Positions 17,608 through 26,045 of a stretch of 37,060 nt of DNA are shown here, one piece after another; positions within the stretch are counted from its first letter, which is position 1, and every line of letters starts with the position of its first letter. The position numbers and the translations under genes were made by a program. The DNA comes from Alphaproteobacteria bacterium (GTDB taxonomy: Bacteria > Pseudomonadota > Alphaproteobacteria > UBA6615). Where the stretch lies: assembly GCA_018666195.1 (NCBI GenBank), contig JABJAG010000056.1, forward strand, positions 1 through 37,060. The letters are read 5' to 3'. Under the pieces are notes generated by a model. It worked only from the letters and a program-made list of their open reading frames with translations. It had not been told where the DNA came from and searched no databases.

Positions 17608-18404
17608 GCGTTGTTGTGTCCGACCCTATGCGGGTTATGGATCTGATGAAAACTGCGGCGGCTGAAATTGTCCTGCCGAGATTCCGAACTCTGCAGGATG
17701 GTGAAATCAATGAGAAGGATGGCGGCGAGCTTGTCACCATCGCCGACATTGAAACGGAGAAGTGGTTGACAGCCCGTCTGCCGGACTTGCTGCCTGGCAG
17801 CACTGTGGTTGGAGAGGAAGCTGTCTTTGCGGATGAGAGCGTTTTCACACGACTGGTGGGCGACGATCCGGTCTGGATCATTGATCCGATCGATGGCACC
17901 TGGAATTTTGCCAATGGACGGCCGACATTCGCCGTCATGGTCTCGCTTGTATTCAAAGGAGAGGTCGTGAGTGGTTGGATATATGAACCGGTGACGGGCA
18001 CGACGGTGATGGGCTCACGCGGTGACGGCGTGATCTTCGATGGTGAGCCTGTGCAACTGAATTCTAACAAACGCGAGACCGGCATTGTCGGTACCGCTGC
18101 GCGTCACTTGTTTCAGCGCGCGGAGCAACGCTCTGATGTCATCGAGAATGTTTTTCGACCAAATTGCGCAGGGCATGAGTACGTCCTCATTCTTTCTGGC
18201 GAACGAGCGTTCTCAGCCTATACGAAACTTTTGCCGTGGGACCACGTCGCGGGGAGCTTCCTTGTCACCGAGGCTGGCGGGTACAGTTCTCTGCTCGACG
18301 GAGCGCGTTATGATTTTGCGCGCCCTGAAGGAAATCTACTGACAGCTGAAAGTTTCGAGATGTGGCACAAGATACACGCGATTATCGACCACGAGGACGC
18401 GTAG
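17604..18404 (+). CDS. inositol monophosphatase family protein
   Basis: 266 residues with the metal-binding residues of the FIG superfamily: Glu71 in VVGEEAVF, Asp94 and Asp97 in WIIDPIDGTWNFANG, and Asp213 in LPWDHVAGSFLVTEAGG. Members hydrolyse inositol-1-phosphate, 3'-phosphoadenosine 5'-phosphate (CysQ), histidinol phosphate or fructose bisphosphate. Motifs alone do not decide among these. A sulfotransferase gene nearby produces PAP, the CysQ substrate, which makes CysQ-like activity a testable idea but no more. Coupled to hflX by an ATGA overlap. Confidence 0.9.
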   Translation: MSVVVSDPMRVMDLMKTAAAEIVLPRFRTLQDGEINEKDGGELVTIADIETEKWLTARLPDLLPGSTVVGEEAVFADESVFTRLVGDDPVWIIDPIDGTWNFANGRPTFAVMVSLVFKGEVVSGWIYEPVTGTTVMGSRGDGVIFDGEPVQLNSNKRETGIVGTAARHLFQRAEQRSDVIENVFRPNCAGHEYVLILSGERAFSAYTKLLPWDHVAGSFLVTEAGGYSSLLDGARYDFARPEGNLLTAESFEMWHKIHAIIDHEDA

Positions 18405-18424
18405 GAAAATCAGGAGCGGAATTC

Positions 18425-19303
18425 ATGTCTGACATATTCAAAACAGCATTCATTGGCCTGGGCGTCATGGGCTATCCGATGGCGGGATATCTGCGCAAGG
18501 CCGGACATGAGGTTTCGGTGTTCAATCGAACATCCGCCAAGGCCGAAAAATGGGCTGGCGAACACGGTGGCACATCTTGTGCGAGCCCCCGAGAGGCGGC
18601 CGAAGGCTGTGATGTCGTCTTTGTTTGTGTTGGCAATGATGACGATGTGCGCAGTGTGGTCATGGGAGACAACGGTGTTCTCGCGGGAATGTCGAAGGGC
18701 TCCATTCTTGTTGATCACACCACCGCGTCCGCTGACCTGGCGCGCGAACTGTCCCGGATTTGCTCGGATGCCGGGATCGGTTTCCTCGATGCGCCGGTAT
18801 CGGGCGGTCAGGCCGGGGCCGAGAACGGTGCGTTGACTGTCATGGTTGGGGGCGGTGAGGACATTTTTGCGCGCGCCGCGCCTGTCATTGATGCCTATTC
18901 ACAAGCCTGCACACTGATCGGACCGGCAGGGTCCGGGCAACTGGCAAAAATGGTCAATCAAATTTGTATTGCCGGTGTTGTTCAGGGCCTTTCGGAAGCC
19001 GTGAATTTCGGAATGAAGGCCGGTCTGGACATGGAAAAAGTCATCGGAACCATTTCCAAAGGTGCAGCCCAGAGCTGGCAAATGGAAAATCGTTGGCAAA
19101 CGATGGTTGAAGGAAAGTTTGACTACGGGTTCGCCGTCGATTGGATGCGAAAGGATCTGGGCATCTGCCTTGCGGAAGCCGAAGGCAACAAGGCGCGCCT
19201 CCCGACAACCGCCCTGATCGACCAGTTCTATGCGCAGGTCCAGGCGCGCGGCGGGACACGCTGGGATACGTCCAGCCTTATTCAACTGCTCGCAAACGAC
19301 TGA
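18425..19303 (+). CDS. NAD(P)-dependent beta-hydroxyacid dehydrogenase (3-hydroxyisobutyrate dehydrogenase family)
   Basis: 292 residues from the ATG preceded by AGGAG; an upstream in-frame start inside the previous gene lacks these features. Rossmann motif GLGVMGYPMAGYLRKAGH, substrate motif DAPVSGGQAGAENG, and catalytic Lys175 in GQLAKMVNQI are all present. Candidate substrates are 3-hydroxyisobutyrate, tartronate semialdehyde and other short beta-hydroxyacids; no valine-degradation neighbour helps to choose. The gene ends two bases before the stop of the convergent sulfotransferase gene. Confidence 0.9.
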   Translation: MSDIFKTAFIGLGVMGYPMAGYLRKAGHEVSVFNRTSAKAEKWAGEHGGTSCASPREAAEGCDVVFVCVGNDDDVRSVVMGDNGVLAGMSKGSILVDHTTASADLARELSRICSDAGIGFLDAPVSGGQAGAENGALTVMVGGGEDIFARAAPVIDAYSQACTLIGPAGSGQLAKMVNQICIAGVVQGLSEAVNFGMKAGLDMEKVIGTISKGAAQSWQMENRWQTMVEGKFDYGFAVDWMRKDLGICLAEAEGNKARLPTTALIDQFYAQVQARGGTRWDTSSLIQLLAND

Positions 19304-19305
19304 GG

Positions 19306-21402
19306 TCAGGCTGAAGGCCGACCTTCCAGTCCGTCGAACAGTGGCTGAAGCTGTTCCTCATAGGATTTCCAGCGCGCCAGTGAAGAGCGATAGATGGGCT
19401 GGCGAACCTGCGCATTGCTTCGGGTTCGCACATTACGCTGGGTCTTGTGGAATTCGAGACAAGCTGGCTCCCAGTTTAATCCGCTGAAATCGACCATTTT
19501 CCGCGACAGGGTTTCGTGGTCTTCGACCATGTCCTCATAGCGGATATCCAGAATTCGTCCAGGCAGGACATTGTGCCAATGGGCCATCAAACGTTGGTAC
19601 TCGTGATGATACCGGCCGAGATTGTTGAGGTCGTAGGAATAGGGATGACTGCCGGCGAAATCTCCGAAATAGATGGACAGGCAAGTGTCTCGTGGATCGC
19701 GGATGCAATGGATAATGCGCGCATTGGGGAATAGTGTTGCGATCAGACCCACATGGTGAAAGTTACCGGGCATCTTGTCGACGATATGGGACTTCTTGGG
19801 GTTGGCCCAGCTTAGTTTTTGCAAATAGACAGTGGCAATTTGTGCGGCAGCGTCAGCGGTCATGCTATCCATGCAGAATGGGTAGCTGCGTGCGTCATTC
19901 AATTCCTCTGGTAGCTGATCCGCGAGTTGCAGCATGTCCTCTCGCTCTCCCGACCCATGAACCTGACTGTGACTGGCAAGAATTTGCTCGACGAGTGAGG
20001 TACCTGATCGCGGCATGCCAAGGACAAATATGGGCGTGTCTGAGCTCACTCCCCAGCTTCTTGTTTTTACAAAATGGTCTGTGTCAAAGGTTTCTGTGAG
20101 TGAATCAACGAAAGTTGAATAGTCCTGAATGTCAAAGACAACGTCCTTGAGCAGGTTCCCCCGTCGATAGTGCTCGAATCCGTCAATGTGTGATTTGCAG
20201 TTGTTGTTGGCGGCCCCGGCAGACATGTGCAGCACGGAACGCCTCACCGCTGGAACCTTTTCGTCTTTCAGCGCTTTTTGCAGTGGGACGTATGCCGGAT
20301 CGGCAGGGGTCAGGTCTTTGAGGTTGGCCAGTTCACGCAATGCTCCTGCATGTTCGGGGTCCAGCATAATTGTACGGCGAAACCAGAGTTTGCCCTCTCC
20401 GGACTGACCGGCATCAACGAGCGCTCGGGCACGCCCGTAGTGGGCTTCGACAGATTCTGGTATTTGTTCGAGGACAGTATCGAAAATCGAAATCGCCCGC
20501 TGGCTCTGACCAGCGCGATAGCGTGCCCAACCTAATGCCAGCAAGGGTGCAACCGCATCCGGCATCTGATTGTGACAATCCTCCAGTAGGTCCAAAGCTT
20601 CGTCATGCCGTGCCATACGACTGAGGGTGCGTCCGAGGTCACGTCGAACATCGTTGTTTTCCGGCGCCAATAAACATGCCGCTTCAAGGTGTTCGAATGA
20701 CAGCATGTAATTTTCGGATTCAAAGGCAATTCGCCCCAGCGCGTGCAATGGGCTCTGCGCATTTGGCTGACATTTGTGTGCACGCATATAAGATTGGTAC
20801 GCTTGGGACAGTTCGCCGCGGAGTTCGTAACGTCGCGCCAGTTGCATTGCGATTTTGAGTTCACGTCTCTTGCGATTTCCAGGAACTGTTTTCATGAGTG
20901 TCGAAAAACGGATGAACTGCTCGATGGTCCATTTGCGTGCGCGGTCTGCAAGATTTCGACGCAAAAGCGTCAGTGCGTGTTTCTGCGCGGCAACCGCTTC
21001 ATTTCCCTGCTCGAGTTGCTGGAAGGCGCTTGCCTGTCCGAAAGCTGCCTCATGGGAGAGGGGGGAGAGTATCTGTGCATCATGGAAATGATGCAGAGCA
21101 GCGGCAGGTTCGCCCGTGCGCAACAACGTCTGTCCTAACGCTAGGCGGTAGGGCGCGTATCCTCGTCGCATATCAACGGCGCGCTGCAAATGGGGGACGG
21201 CAACATCCGTTTTACCGTTTCGCAGCGCAGCGACACCCAAGAGGAACCAAGCGTCGGGCTGTTCCGGGTGATCCTCGACGATTGTTTTGCAGGTTTGTTC
21301 GACTTCCCCATATTGACCGACCCGCATGGCTTCGCGTGCGTGTGTGAGCAAATCACTGAGTGCTTGGTGATCGTGAACGCCATCGACAGCAATCGTATCC
21401 AT
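19306..21402 (-). CDS. TPR-repeat sulfotransferase
   Basis: 698 residues from the ATG after AGGAG (an adjacent upstream TTG is less likely). Residues 1 to about 380 are tetratricopeptide repeats, visible as recurrent units such as PDAWFLLGVAALRNGKTDVA and AHYGRARALVDAGQSGEGKL. From about residue 450 comes a PAPS-dependent sulfotransferase domain. Its 5'-phosphosulfate loop is FVLGMPRSGTSLVEQILASH and its 3'-phosphate motif region is RIIHCIRDPRDTCLSIYF. There is no signal peptide. This architecture is frequent in marine and soil proteobacteria; the acceptor, protein tyrosine or glycan, is unknown. Confidence 0.9.
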   Translation of the reverse strand: MDTIAVDGVHDHQALSDLLTHAREAMRVGQYGEVEQTCKTIVEDHPEQPDAWFLLGVAALRNGKTDVAVPHLQRAVDMRRGYAPYRLALGQTLLRTGEPAAALHHFHDAQILSPLSHEAAFGQASAFQQLEQGNEAVAAQKHALTLLRRNLADRARKWTIEQFIRFSTLMKTVPGNRKRRELKIAMQLARRYELRGELSQAYQSYMRAHKCQPNAQSPLHALGRIAFESENYMLSFEHLEAACLLAPENNDVRRDLGRTLSRMARHDEALDLLEDCHNQMPDAVAPLLALGWARYRAGQSQRAISIFDTVLEQIPESVEAHYGRARALVDAGQSGEGKLWFRRTIMLDPEHAGALRELANLKDLTPADPAYVPLQKALKDEKVPAVRRSVLHMSAGAANNNCKSHIDGFEHYRRGNLLKDVVFDIQDYSTFVDSLTETFDTDHFVKTRSWGVSSDTPIFVLGMPRSGTSLVEQILASHSQVHGSGEREDMLQLADQLPEELNDARSYPFCMDSMTADAAAQIATVYLQKLSWANPKKSHIVDKMPGNFHHVGLIATLFPNARIIHCIRDPRDTCLSIYFGDFAGSHPYSYDLNNLGRYHHEYQRLMAHWHNVLPGRILDIRYEDMVEDHETLSRKMVDFSGLNWEPACLEFHKTQRNVRTRSNAQVRQPIYRSSLARWKSYEEQLQPLFDGLEGRPSA

Positions 21403-21534
21403 CAAGTATCTCCTGGAGTATTTCGCTACACCCGATAAATCGGATGTGGTGTCGCCAGGATAGGCTAATGGATGAGGAAGGTGACGCGCTGGATTTCGTC
21501 CGTGATTTTAAGTACTTGGTTCGAATTATTAGAT

Positions 21535-22338
21535 TTAAACTTTATCGATTTTGGCGGCTTGCCAACGTATTTCATATTCGTTGATTGTAACGGTGTCTAA
21601 CTCCACCTGGTCGTCACGCAACGAAGATTCCACGTGGCGGAAACGTGTTTCGAATTTGGCATTGGTTCCGCGCAATGCGAATTCTGGGTCAATTTTTAGA
21701 TGCCGGGCAAGATTAACGCAGGAAAACAAAACATCACCCATTTCGTCAGCAATTCGTTCTGATGGTGCATTTTCACGAATTTCTGTCTTTAGTTCTTCGA
21801 GTTCCTCTTCAATTTTTTCGATCACTGGAACAATAGTCGGCCAGTCAAATCCGACACGTGCGGCGCGTTTCTGCAATTTTTCTGCACGGCTGAGGGCTGG
21901 GAAACCGACGGGAACATCATCCAGAACGCTCGCATCTGCGCCAACCTCAGCAGCTTTTTTGGCGCGTTCATCCGCCTTTTGGGATTCCCATGAATCGCGC
22001 AAGCCGACACCCGGGCTGTGGTTTTCCTTGTCGAAGACGTGAGGATGGCGGCGGACCAGTTTGTCTGCGATTTCGCCAGCCACATCTTCAAAATCAAAGG
22101 ATTTCTCTTCTTCGGCCATGCGCGCGTGAAACACGACCTGGAGCAGCAGGTCACCAAGCTCTTCACGCATTGCTGCGCGGTCATCGCGCTCGATCGCATC
22201 TGCAACTTCATAAGCTTCTTCGACTGTGTAGCGGGCAATGGATTTAGAGGTCTGCTCGACATCCCAGGGGCAACCCTCTTCGGGATCGCGCAAGCGTGCC
22301 ATAATGTTGAGAAGACGGTCGATATTCCGCGTGGTCAT
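21535..22338 (-). CDS. mazG: nucleoside triphosphate pyrophosphohydrolase MazG
   Basis: 267 residues, normal for two-domain MazG. Each half carries an EExxE-type metal site. The first is in YTVEEAYEVADAIERDDRAAMREELGD; the second is around EKIEEELEELKTEI and IADEMGDVLFSCVNLARHL. The N-terminal LRDPEEGCPWDVEQT is the family signature. It hydrolyses (d)NTPs to monophosphates, clearing non-canonical nucleotides and modulating (p)ppGpp-related responses. In many alphaproteobacteria mazG follows hflX directly. Here it lies about 4 kb away on the other strand, 132 bases upstream of the sulfotransferase gene. Confidence 0.96.
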   Translation of the reverse strand: MTTRNIDRLLNIMARLRDPEEGCPWDVEQTSKSIARYTVEEAYEVADAIERDDRAAMREELGDLLLQVVFHARMAEEEKSFDFEDVAGEIADKLVRRHPHVFDKENHSPGVGLRDSWESQKADERAKKAAEVGADASVLDDVPVGFPALSRAEKLQKRAARVGFDWPTIVPVIEKIEEELEELKTEIRENAPSERIADEMGDVLFSCVNLARHLKIDPEFALRGTNAKFETRFRHVESSLRDDQVELDTVTINEYEIRWQAAKIDKV

Positions 22339-22386
22339 TTGTTTCCCATCCTTTGAGACTTGGAGCCCGAAACCCGGAGTTTTTCA

Positions 22387-22409
22387 TCTCACTTCGTGGG
22401 ATTGTGAGA
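22387..22409. repeat. inverted repeat upstream of the YciI-Mo-subunit operon
   Basis: TCTCAC and GTGAGA flank an 11-base spacer in the 126-base divergent region between mazG and the YciI gene. The right arm overlaps TTGTGA, a possible weak -35. This is the size and placement expected of a dimeric repressor operator; no regulator gene is adjacent. Confidence 0.3.
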
Positions 22410-22464
22410 CGGTGACCGGGGTGTCTAGGTTATCTGATGAGACACGCAATTTGGGGGAGTTTGT

Positions 22465-22746
22465 ATGCTTTATTTTGTTTATCGCGTGGATAAGCCGGGT
22501 GTTCATGATCTGCGCATGAAAACGCGTCCCGCGCATATGGAGTTTGCCGAAACCCTGGGAGATACCCTGTATTTCGCCGGACCTGCCATGGATGATGATG
22601 AGAACATGATTGCGAGTGTTTGGATTATTGAGGCAAAGGACCGAGCCGATGCAGAGGCAATAACGGAGCACGATCCTTATGAGCAGGTCGGGTTGTTTGA
22701 AAGCAAGACCATTCGTCGGTTCGTTCGGACCGCGGGAACGGCATAG
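22465..22746 (+). CDS. YciI-like protein
   Basis: 93 residues, with GGGGAG before the start. The YciI ferredoxin-like fold is indicated by YFVYRVDKPG at the start, RPAHMEFAETLGD with the conserved His, and the acidic-aromatic segment HDPYEQVGLFES. YciI proteins have a conserved His-Asp pair. A few have known lyase or dehydrochlorinase activity, but most are of unknown function. The next gene begins 3 bases downstream, so the two are almost certainly co-translated. Confidence 0.88.
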   Translation: MLYFVYRVDKPGVHDLRMKTRPAHMEFAETLGDTLYFAGPAMDDDENMIASVWIIEAKDRADAEAITEHDPYEQVGLFESKTIRRFVRTAGTA

Positions 22747-22749
22747 CGC

Positions 22750-25077
22750 ATGCTTGGAAAGCATGGGATCGCCCAGCCCGTTCGCCGGCGAGAAGATGTC
22801 AGGTTTCTGACTGGGAAAGGGCGATTCTCTGACGATGTTCGCTGTGATGGCCAGGTTTACGCAGCGTTTGTACGCTCACCGGTTGCCCATGGGACGATTG
22901 TGGGCATCGATGTGGCCACTGCCGCTGCCGCACCAGGCGTTGTTGCTGTCTTCGACGGTGATGATCTGGCCGAGGCAGGTGTTGGCCATATTGTGGCACG
23001 CTGGCCCAAATACCAGTCAGCACAAATCCAGTCTGCACGCCCGTTACACACTCCGCGACCCGGGTTGGCGCAAGGCAAGGTCAGGCATGTCGGTGAGGCT
23101 GTTGTTCTTGTTCTGGCCGAAACTCTGGCTCAGGCCCGTGATGCCGCGGATATGGTTGTTCTGGAAATTGAGGAACTGCCTGCCGCGGTCACAATTGCTG
23201 ATGCGGTTGCACCGGGCGCGCCCATAGTCTGGGACGATGCGCCGGGAAATATCGGTCTGGTCTGGCATCGTGGCGATAAGGAAGCGGCCAACGTTGCTTT
23301 CGCCGAAGCCTCTCATGTGTCTCAACTTTCCCTGGTTAACAATCGGCTGGTCGCAGCACCTTTGGAGCCCCGTACGAGTATTGCAGAGTGGGACGAAGAA
23401 GACGGACGCTTCACCCTTATCGCATCCAGTCAGGGTGTTCAGTACTTTATGGAGATCCTGTGTGAGCAGGTCTTCGACATTCCACGTACCGAGATGCGGG
23501 TGCTTACCGGCGATGTGGGCGGTGGTTTTGGCGTTAAAGAACAACCATTTCCTGAAGATATTGCGATCTTGTTTGCCGCGCGTGCGCTGAGGCAACCGGT
23601 CAAATGGACGGGCACGCGGTCCGAACACTTTTTAGGTGATTCCCATGCGCGCGATGCGGTGATCGACGCCTCGATTGCTCTTGATGCGGACGGGAACTTC
23701 CTGGCTCTGCGTGTCGCGGTCGACGATGCTATGGGCTCGTACTACGCCTGTAACGGTACGGGGATGCCGCTACGCAACATGCCCAATGGGCTGGCGCTGG
23801 TGTATCGAACGCCCGTCATAGATATCGATGTACGTCTCATTCTGACGCACACCAATTCTGTTGGACCCTATCGTGGGGCAGGGCGTGAGCAGGCGTCGTA
23901 TATCGTTGAAAGGCTGGTGGATCAGGCGGCACGAGAAACTGGGCGCGATCCGATCGAATTGCGCCGGCGTAACATGATCTCGCCGGATCAAATGCCATAC
24001 GCCACGCCTGTGGATCGAACCTATGATTCCGGCGAGTTCGAAGCGGTTCTCGATAAGACTGTGGAATTGGCTGATTGGGATGGATTTTCTGAACGTCGTG
24101 CCAAAAGCGAGCGGGCTGGAAAATTGCGGGGACGGGGCATCGCGTCCTATCTGGAGTGCATCGGTGGTTCACCCCATGAGGGCGCGAAGATTGAATTTCT
24201 AGATGACGGTACGGTTGACCTGGTTGTCGCAACCCAAAGCCAGGGCCAGGGACACGAAACGAGCTTTGTTCAGGTCATCGCCGAACGACTCGGATTGCCA
24301 TTTGAGGCAATAAATTTGCGTCAGGGCGACAGCGACATCGCACCACGCGGTATTGCAACCATTGCATCAAGGTCCATGACCATGGCCGGGTCTGCGATTG
24401 CTCTGACTTGTGATGCCGTGATCGAGAAAGGTCATGTGGCCGCCGCCCATTTGCTTGAAGCATCGGTAGTGGATATCGAATTTTCAAACGGTGAATTCCA
24501 AGTAAGAGGTACGGACCGGAAAATCCCGCTGCTTGATCTGGCCGTACAGGTTAAGGAGATTCTTGTTGAGGATGTTCCGACAAATTTGGATTCCTCAGAG
24601 GAGTTCGAGGCACCTGAGCAATATTTTCCAAACGGTTGTCATGTGTGTGAACTCGAAATCGACCCGGACACCGGAGTGGTGACGTTGGACCGCTACACTG
24701 CGATCGATGATTGCGGCATAGTAATCAATCCGCCGATCGTGCACGGCCAGGTGCATGGCGGGGTGATGCAGGGGATTGGGCAGGCCCTGATGGAGGAAAT
24801 CATCTATGACCGTGAGACAGGGCAACTCCTGACGGGTTCGTTCATGGATTACAGAATGCCCCGTGCTGTCGATCAGCCACAGATGCAGGTTGATTTCCAC
24901 GAGGTCCCGTCGCCAACAAACCCTCTAGGTGTGAAGGGCGTGGGCGAAGCGGGCATCGTTGGTGCTCTGCCAGCGATCTTCAACGCTCTGGCGGATGCTT
25001 TGGCTACGCGAGGCGCTGTTGTTGATTTTCAGATGCCAGCGACAGCCGAAAAGGTCTGGCGTGCGCTCAACCGTTGA
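22750..25077 (+). CDS. xanthine dehydrogenase/CO dehydrogenase-type molybdopterin-binding large subunit (orphan)
   Basis: 775 residues, full length for the molybdenum subunit. It opens with VRRREDVRFLTGKGRFSDDV (the aldehyde oxidase a/b hammerhead domain). The molybdopterin domains hold VGGGFGVKEQ, PYRGAGREQASY (374 onward) and the catalytic Glu733 in GVKGVGEAGIVGALPAI. The PYRGAGR loop resembles the so-called form II CoxL group and not the AYxCSFR loop of true CO dehydrogenase, so CO oxidation is unlikely. The FAD (medium) and 2Fe-2S (small) subunit genes that normally accompany it are not in the window. Substrate unknown; probably an aldehyde or N-heterocycle hydroxylase. Confidence 0.9.
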   Translation: MLGKHGIAQPVRRREDVRFLTGKGRFSDDVRCDGQVYAAFVRSPVAHGTIVGIDVATAAAAPGVVAVFDGDDLAEAGVGHIVARWPKYQSAQIQSARPLHTPRPGLAQGKVRHVGEAVVLVLAETLAQARDAADMVVLEIEELPAAVTIADAVAPGAPIVWDDAPGNIGLVWHRGDKEAANVAFAEASHVSQLSLVNNRLVAAPLEPRTSIAEWDEEDGRFTLIASSQGVQYFMEILCEQVFDIPRTEMRVLTGDVGGGFGVKEQPFPEDIAILFAARALRQPVKWTGTRSEHFLGDSHARDAVIDASIALDADGNFLALRVAVDDAMGSYYACNGTGMPLRNMPNGLALVYRTPVIDIDVRLILTHTNSVGPYRGAGREQASYIVERLVDQAARETGRDPIELRRRNMISPDQMPYATPVDRTYDSGEFEAVLDKTVELADWDGFSERRAKSERAGKLRGRGIASYLECIGGSPHEGAKIEFLDDGTVDLVVATQSQGQGHETSFVQVIAERLGLPFEAINLRQGDSDIAPRGIATIASRSMTMAGSAIALTCDAVIEKGHVAAAHLLEASVVDIEFSNGEFQVRGTDRKIPLLDLAVQVKEILVEDVPTNLDSSEEFEAPEQYFPNGCHVCELEIDPDTGVVTLDRYTAIDDCGIVINPPIVHGQVHGGVMQGIGQALMEEIIYDRETGQLLTGSFMDYRMPRAVDQPQMQVDFHEVPSPTNPLGVKGVGEAGIVGALPAIFNALADALATRGAVVDFQMPATAEKVWRALNR

Positions 25078-25121
25078 GCCTGACCGCTACACCCCCTAGG
25101 CTACACCCGATCGGGAGAGAG

Positions 25122-26042
25122 ATGTCTGAGATGGCGGATTTATATGCAAAGAGTTCAGGGATGAGCCCAGACGGGAATGTCGGCACCAAACGCGTGCGGG
25201 CGCGAGTGGAGCGTAACTATCGTCATATTGACGTGCGACCTTATGCGCCCAATCTCGGTGCGGAAATTCGCGGCCTGGACTTGGCTGAGGGGATGAGCGA
25301 AGCGCAGTTCGAAGAGGTACATCACGCCTATCTCGACAATCAGGTGCTATTTTTCAAGGAACAGTCACCCATTCCGCCGGGAACTCACATCGAAATAGCC
25401 AAGATGTTCGGGGAACTGCATTTTCACCCCGCCGCGCCGGGCAAGGATGGGTTTCCGGAAATATTTGAAATTCATGCTCACGCGGGATCGAAGATCGCGA
25501 ATGGCGAGTTCTGGCATTCAGACGTGTCCTGCGATGAAATTCCGCCTTTGGGCACCATGCTTCAGATTCATATTTTGCCAGATTGCGGCGGTGACACGAT
25601 GTTTGCTGACAGCTACGCGGCATGGGAAAGCCTGTCTGAGCCGATGCGTAACATGCTTGATGGACTACACGGTGTGCACGAGAGCGAGCATATTTATCGT
25701 GGCCGATACTCGGATCGTGGAATGGAAGACGAAGGGAAAGTCTATCCAAGCGCGATCCACCCCATAGCGAGGGTGCATCCGGAAACCGGGCGAAAGGCGC
25801 TTTACGTCAATCGGGCATTCACAACTGGCATCGCCGAGCTGGAGCCTGATGAAAGTTCCGCCGTGTTCGCGTTGCTGCTTGAACATGCAGAAAAGGTTGA
25901 ATTTCAGATACGGTTTCGCTGGGAAAAGAACGATATGGCGTTTTGGGACAATCGCTGCGTCATGCATCGTGCGCTTTGGGACTACTGGCCCGCTGAGCGT
26001 AAAGGCAATCGGGTAACGATCAAGGGTGATCGTCCAAGCTAA
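25122..26042 (+). CDS. TauD/TfdA-family Fe(II)/2-oxoglutarate dioxygenase
   Basis: 306 residues from the ATG preceded by GGGAGAG; a TTG overlapping the previous stop is the alternative start. The 2-His-1-carboxylate site is complete: His132 and Asp134 in FWHSDVS and His282 in VMHRALWDY. Arg297 in KGNRVTIKGD binds 2-oxoglutarate. The sequence YAPNLGAEIRGLDLAEGM is the usual family opening. It hydroxylates a small acid such as a sulfonate, phenoxyacid or alkyl sulfate, but the substrate is not predictable. It follows the Mo subunit by 44 bases, forming a three-gene oxidative operon. Confidence 0.92.
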   Translation: MSEMADLYAKSSGMSPDGNVGTKRVRARVERNYRHIDVRPYAPNLGAEIRGLDLAEGMSEAQFEEVHHAYLDNQVLFFKEQSPIPPGTHIEIAKMFGELHFHPAAPGKDGFPEIFEIHAHAGSKIANGEFWHSDVSCDEIPPLGTMLQIHILPDCGGDTMFADSYAAWESLSEPMRNMLDGLHGVHESEHIYRGRYSDRGMEDEGKVYPSAIHPIARVHPETGRKALYVNRAFTTGIAELEPDESSAVFALLLEHAEKVEFQIRFRWEKNDMAFWDNRCVMHRALWDYWPAERKGNRVTIKGDRPS

Positions 26043-26045
26043 GCC

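Noticed and set aside
19303-19324. Bidirectional terminator at the dehydrogenase/sulfotransferase junction
   Set aside because: AGGTC-A-GGC and GCCGACCT can pair with a bulge, but there is no T-run and the arms lie over coding ends; too weak.
22750-25077. Carbon monoxide dehydrogenase CoxL
   Set aside because: The active-site loop is PYRGAGR, not AYxCSFR, and coxM/coxS are absent; CO oxidation cannot be claimed.
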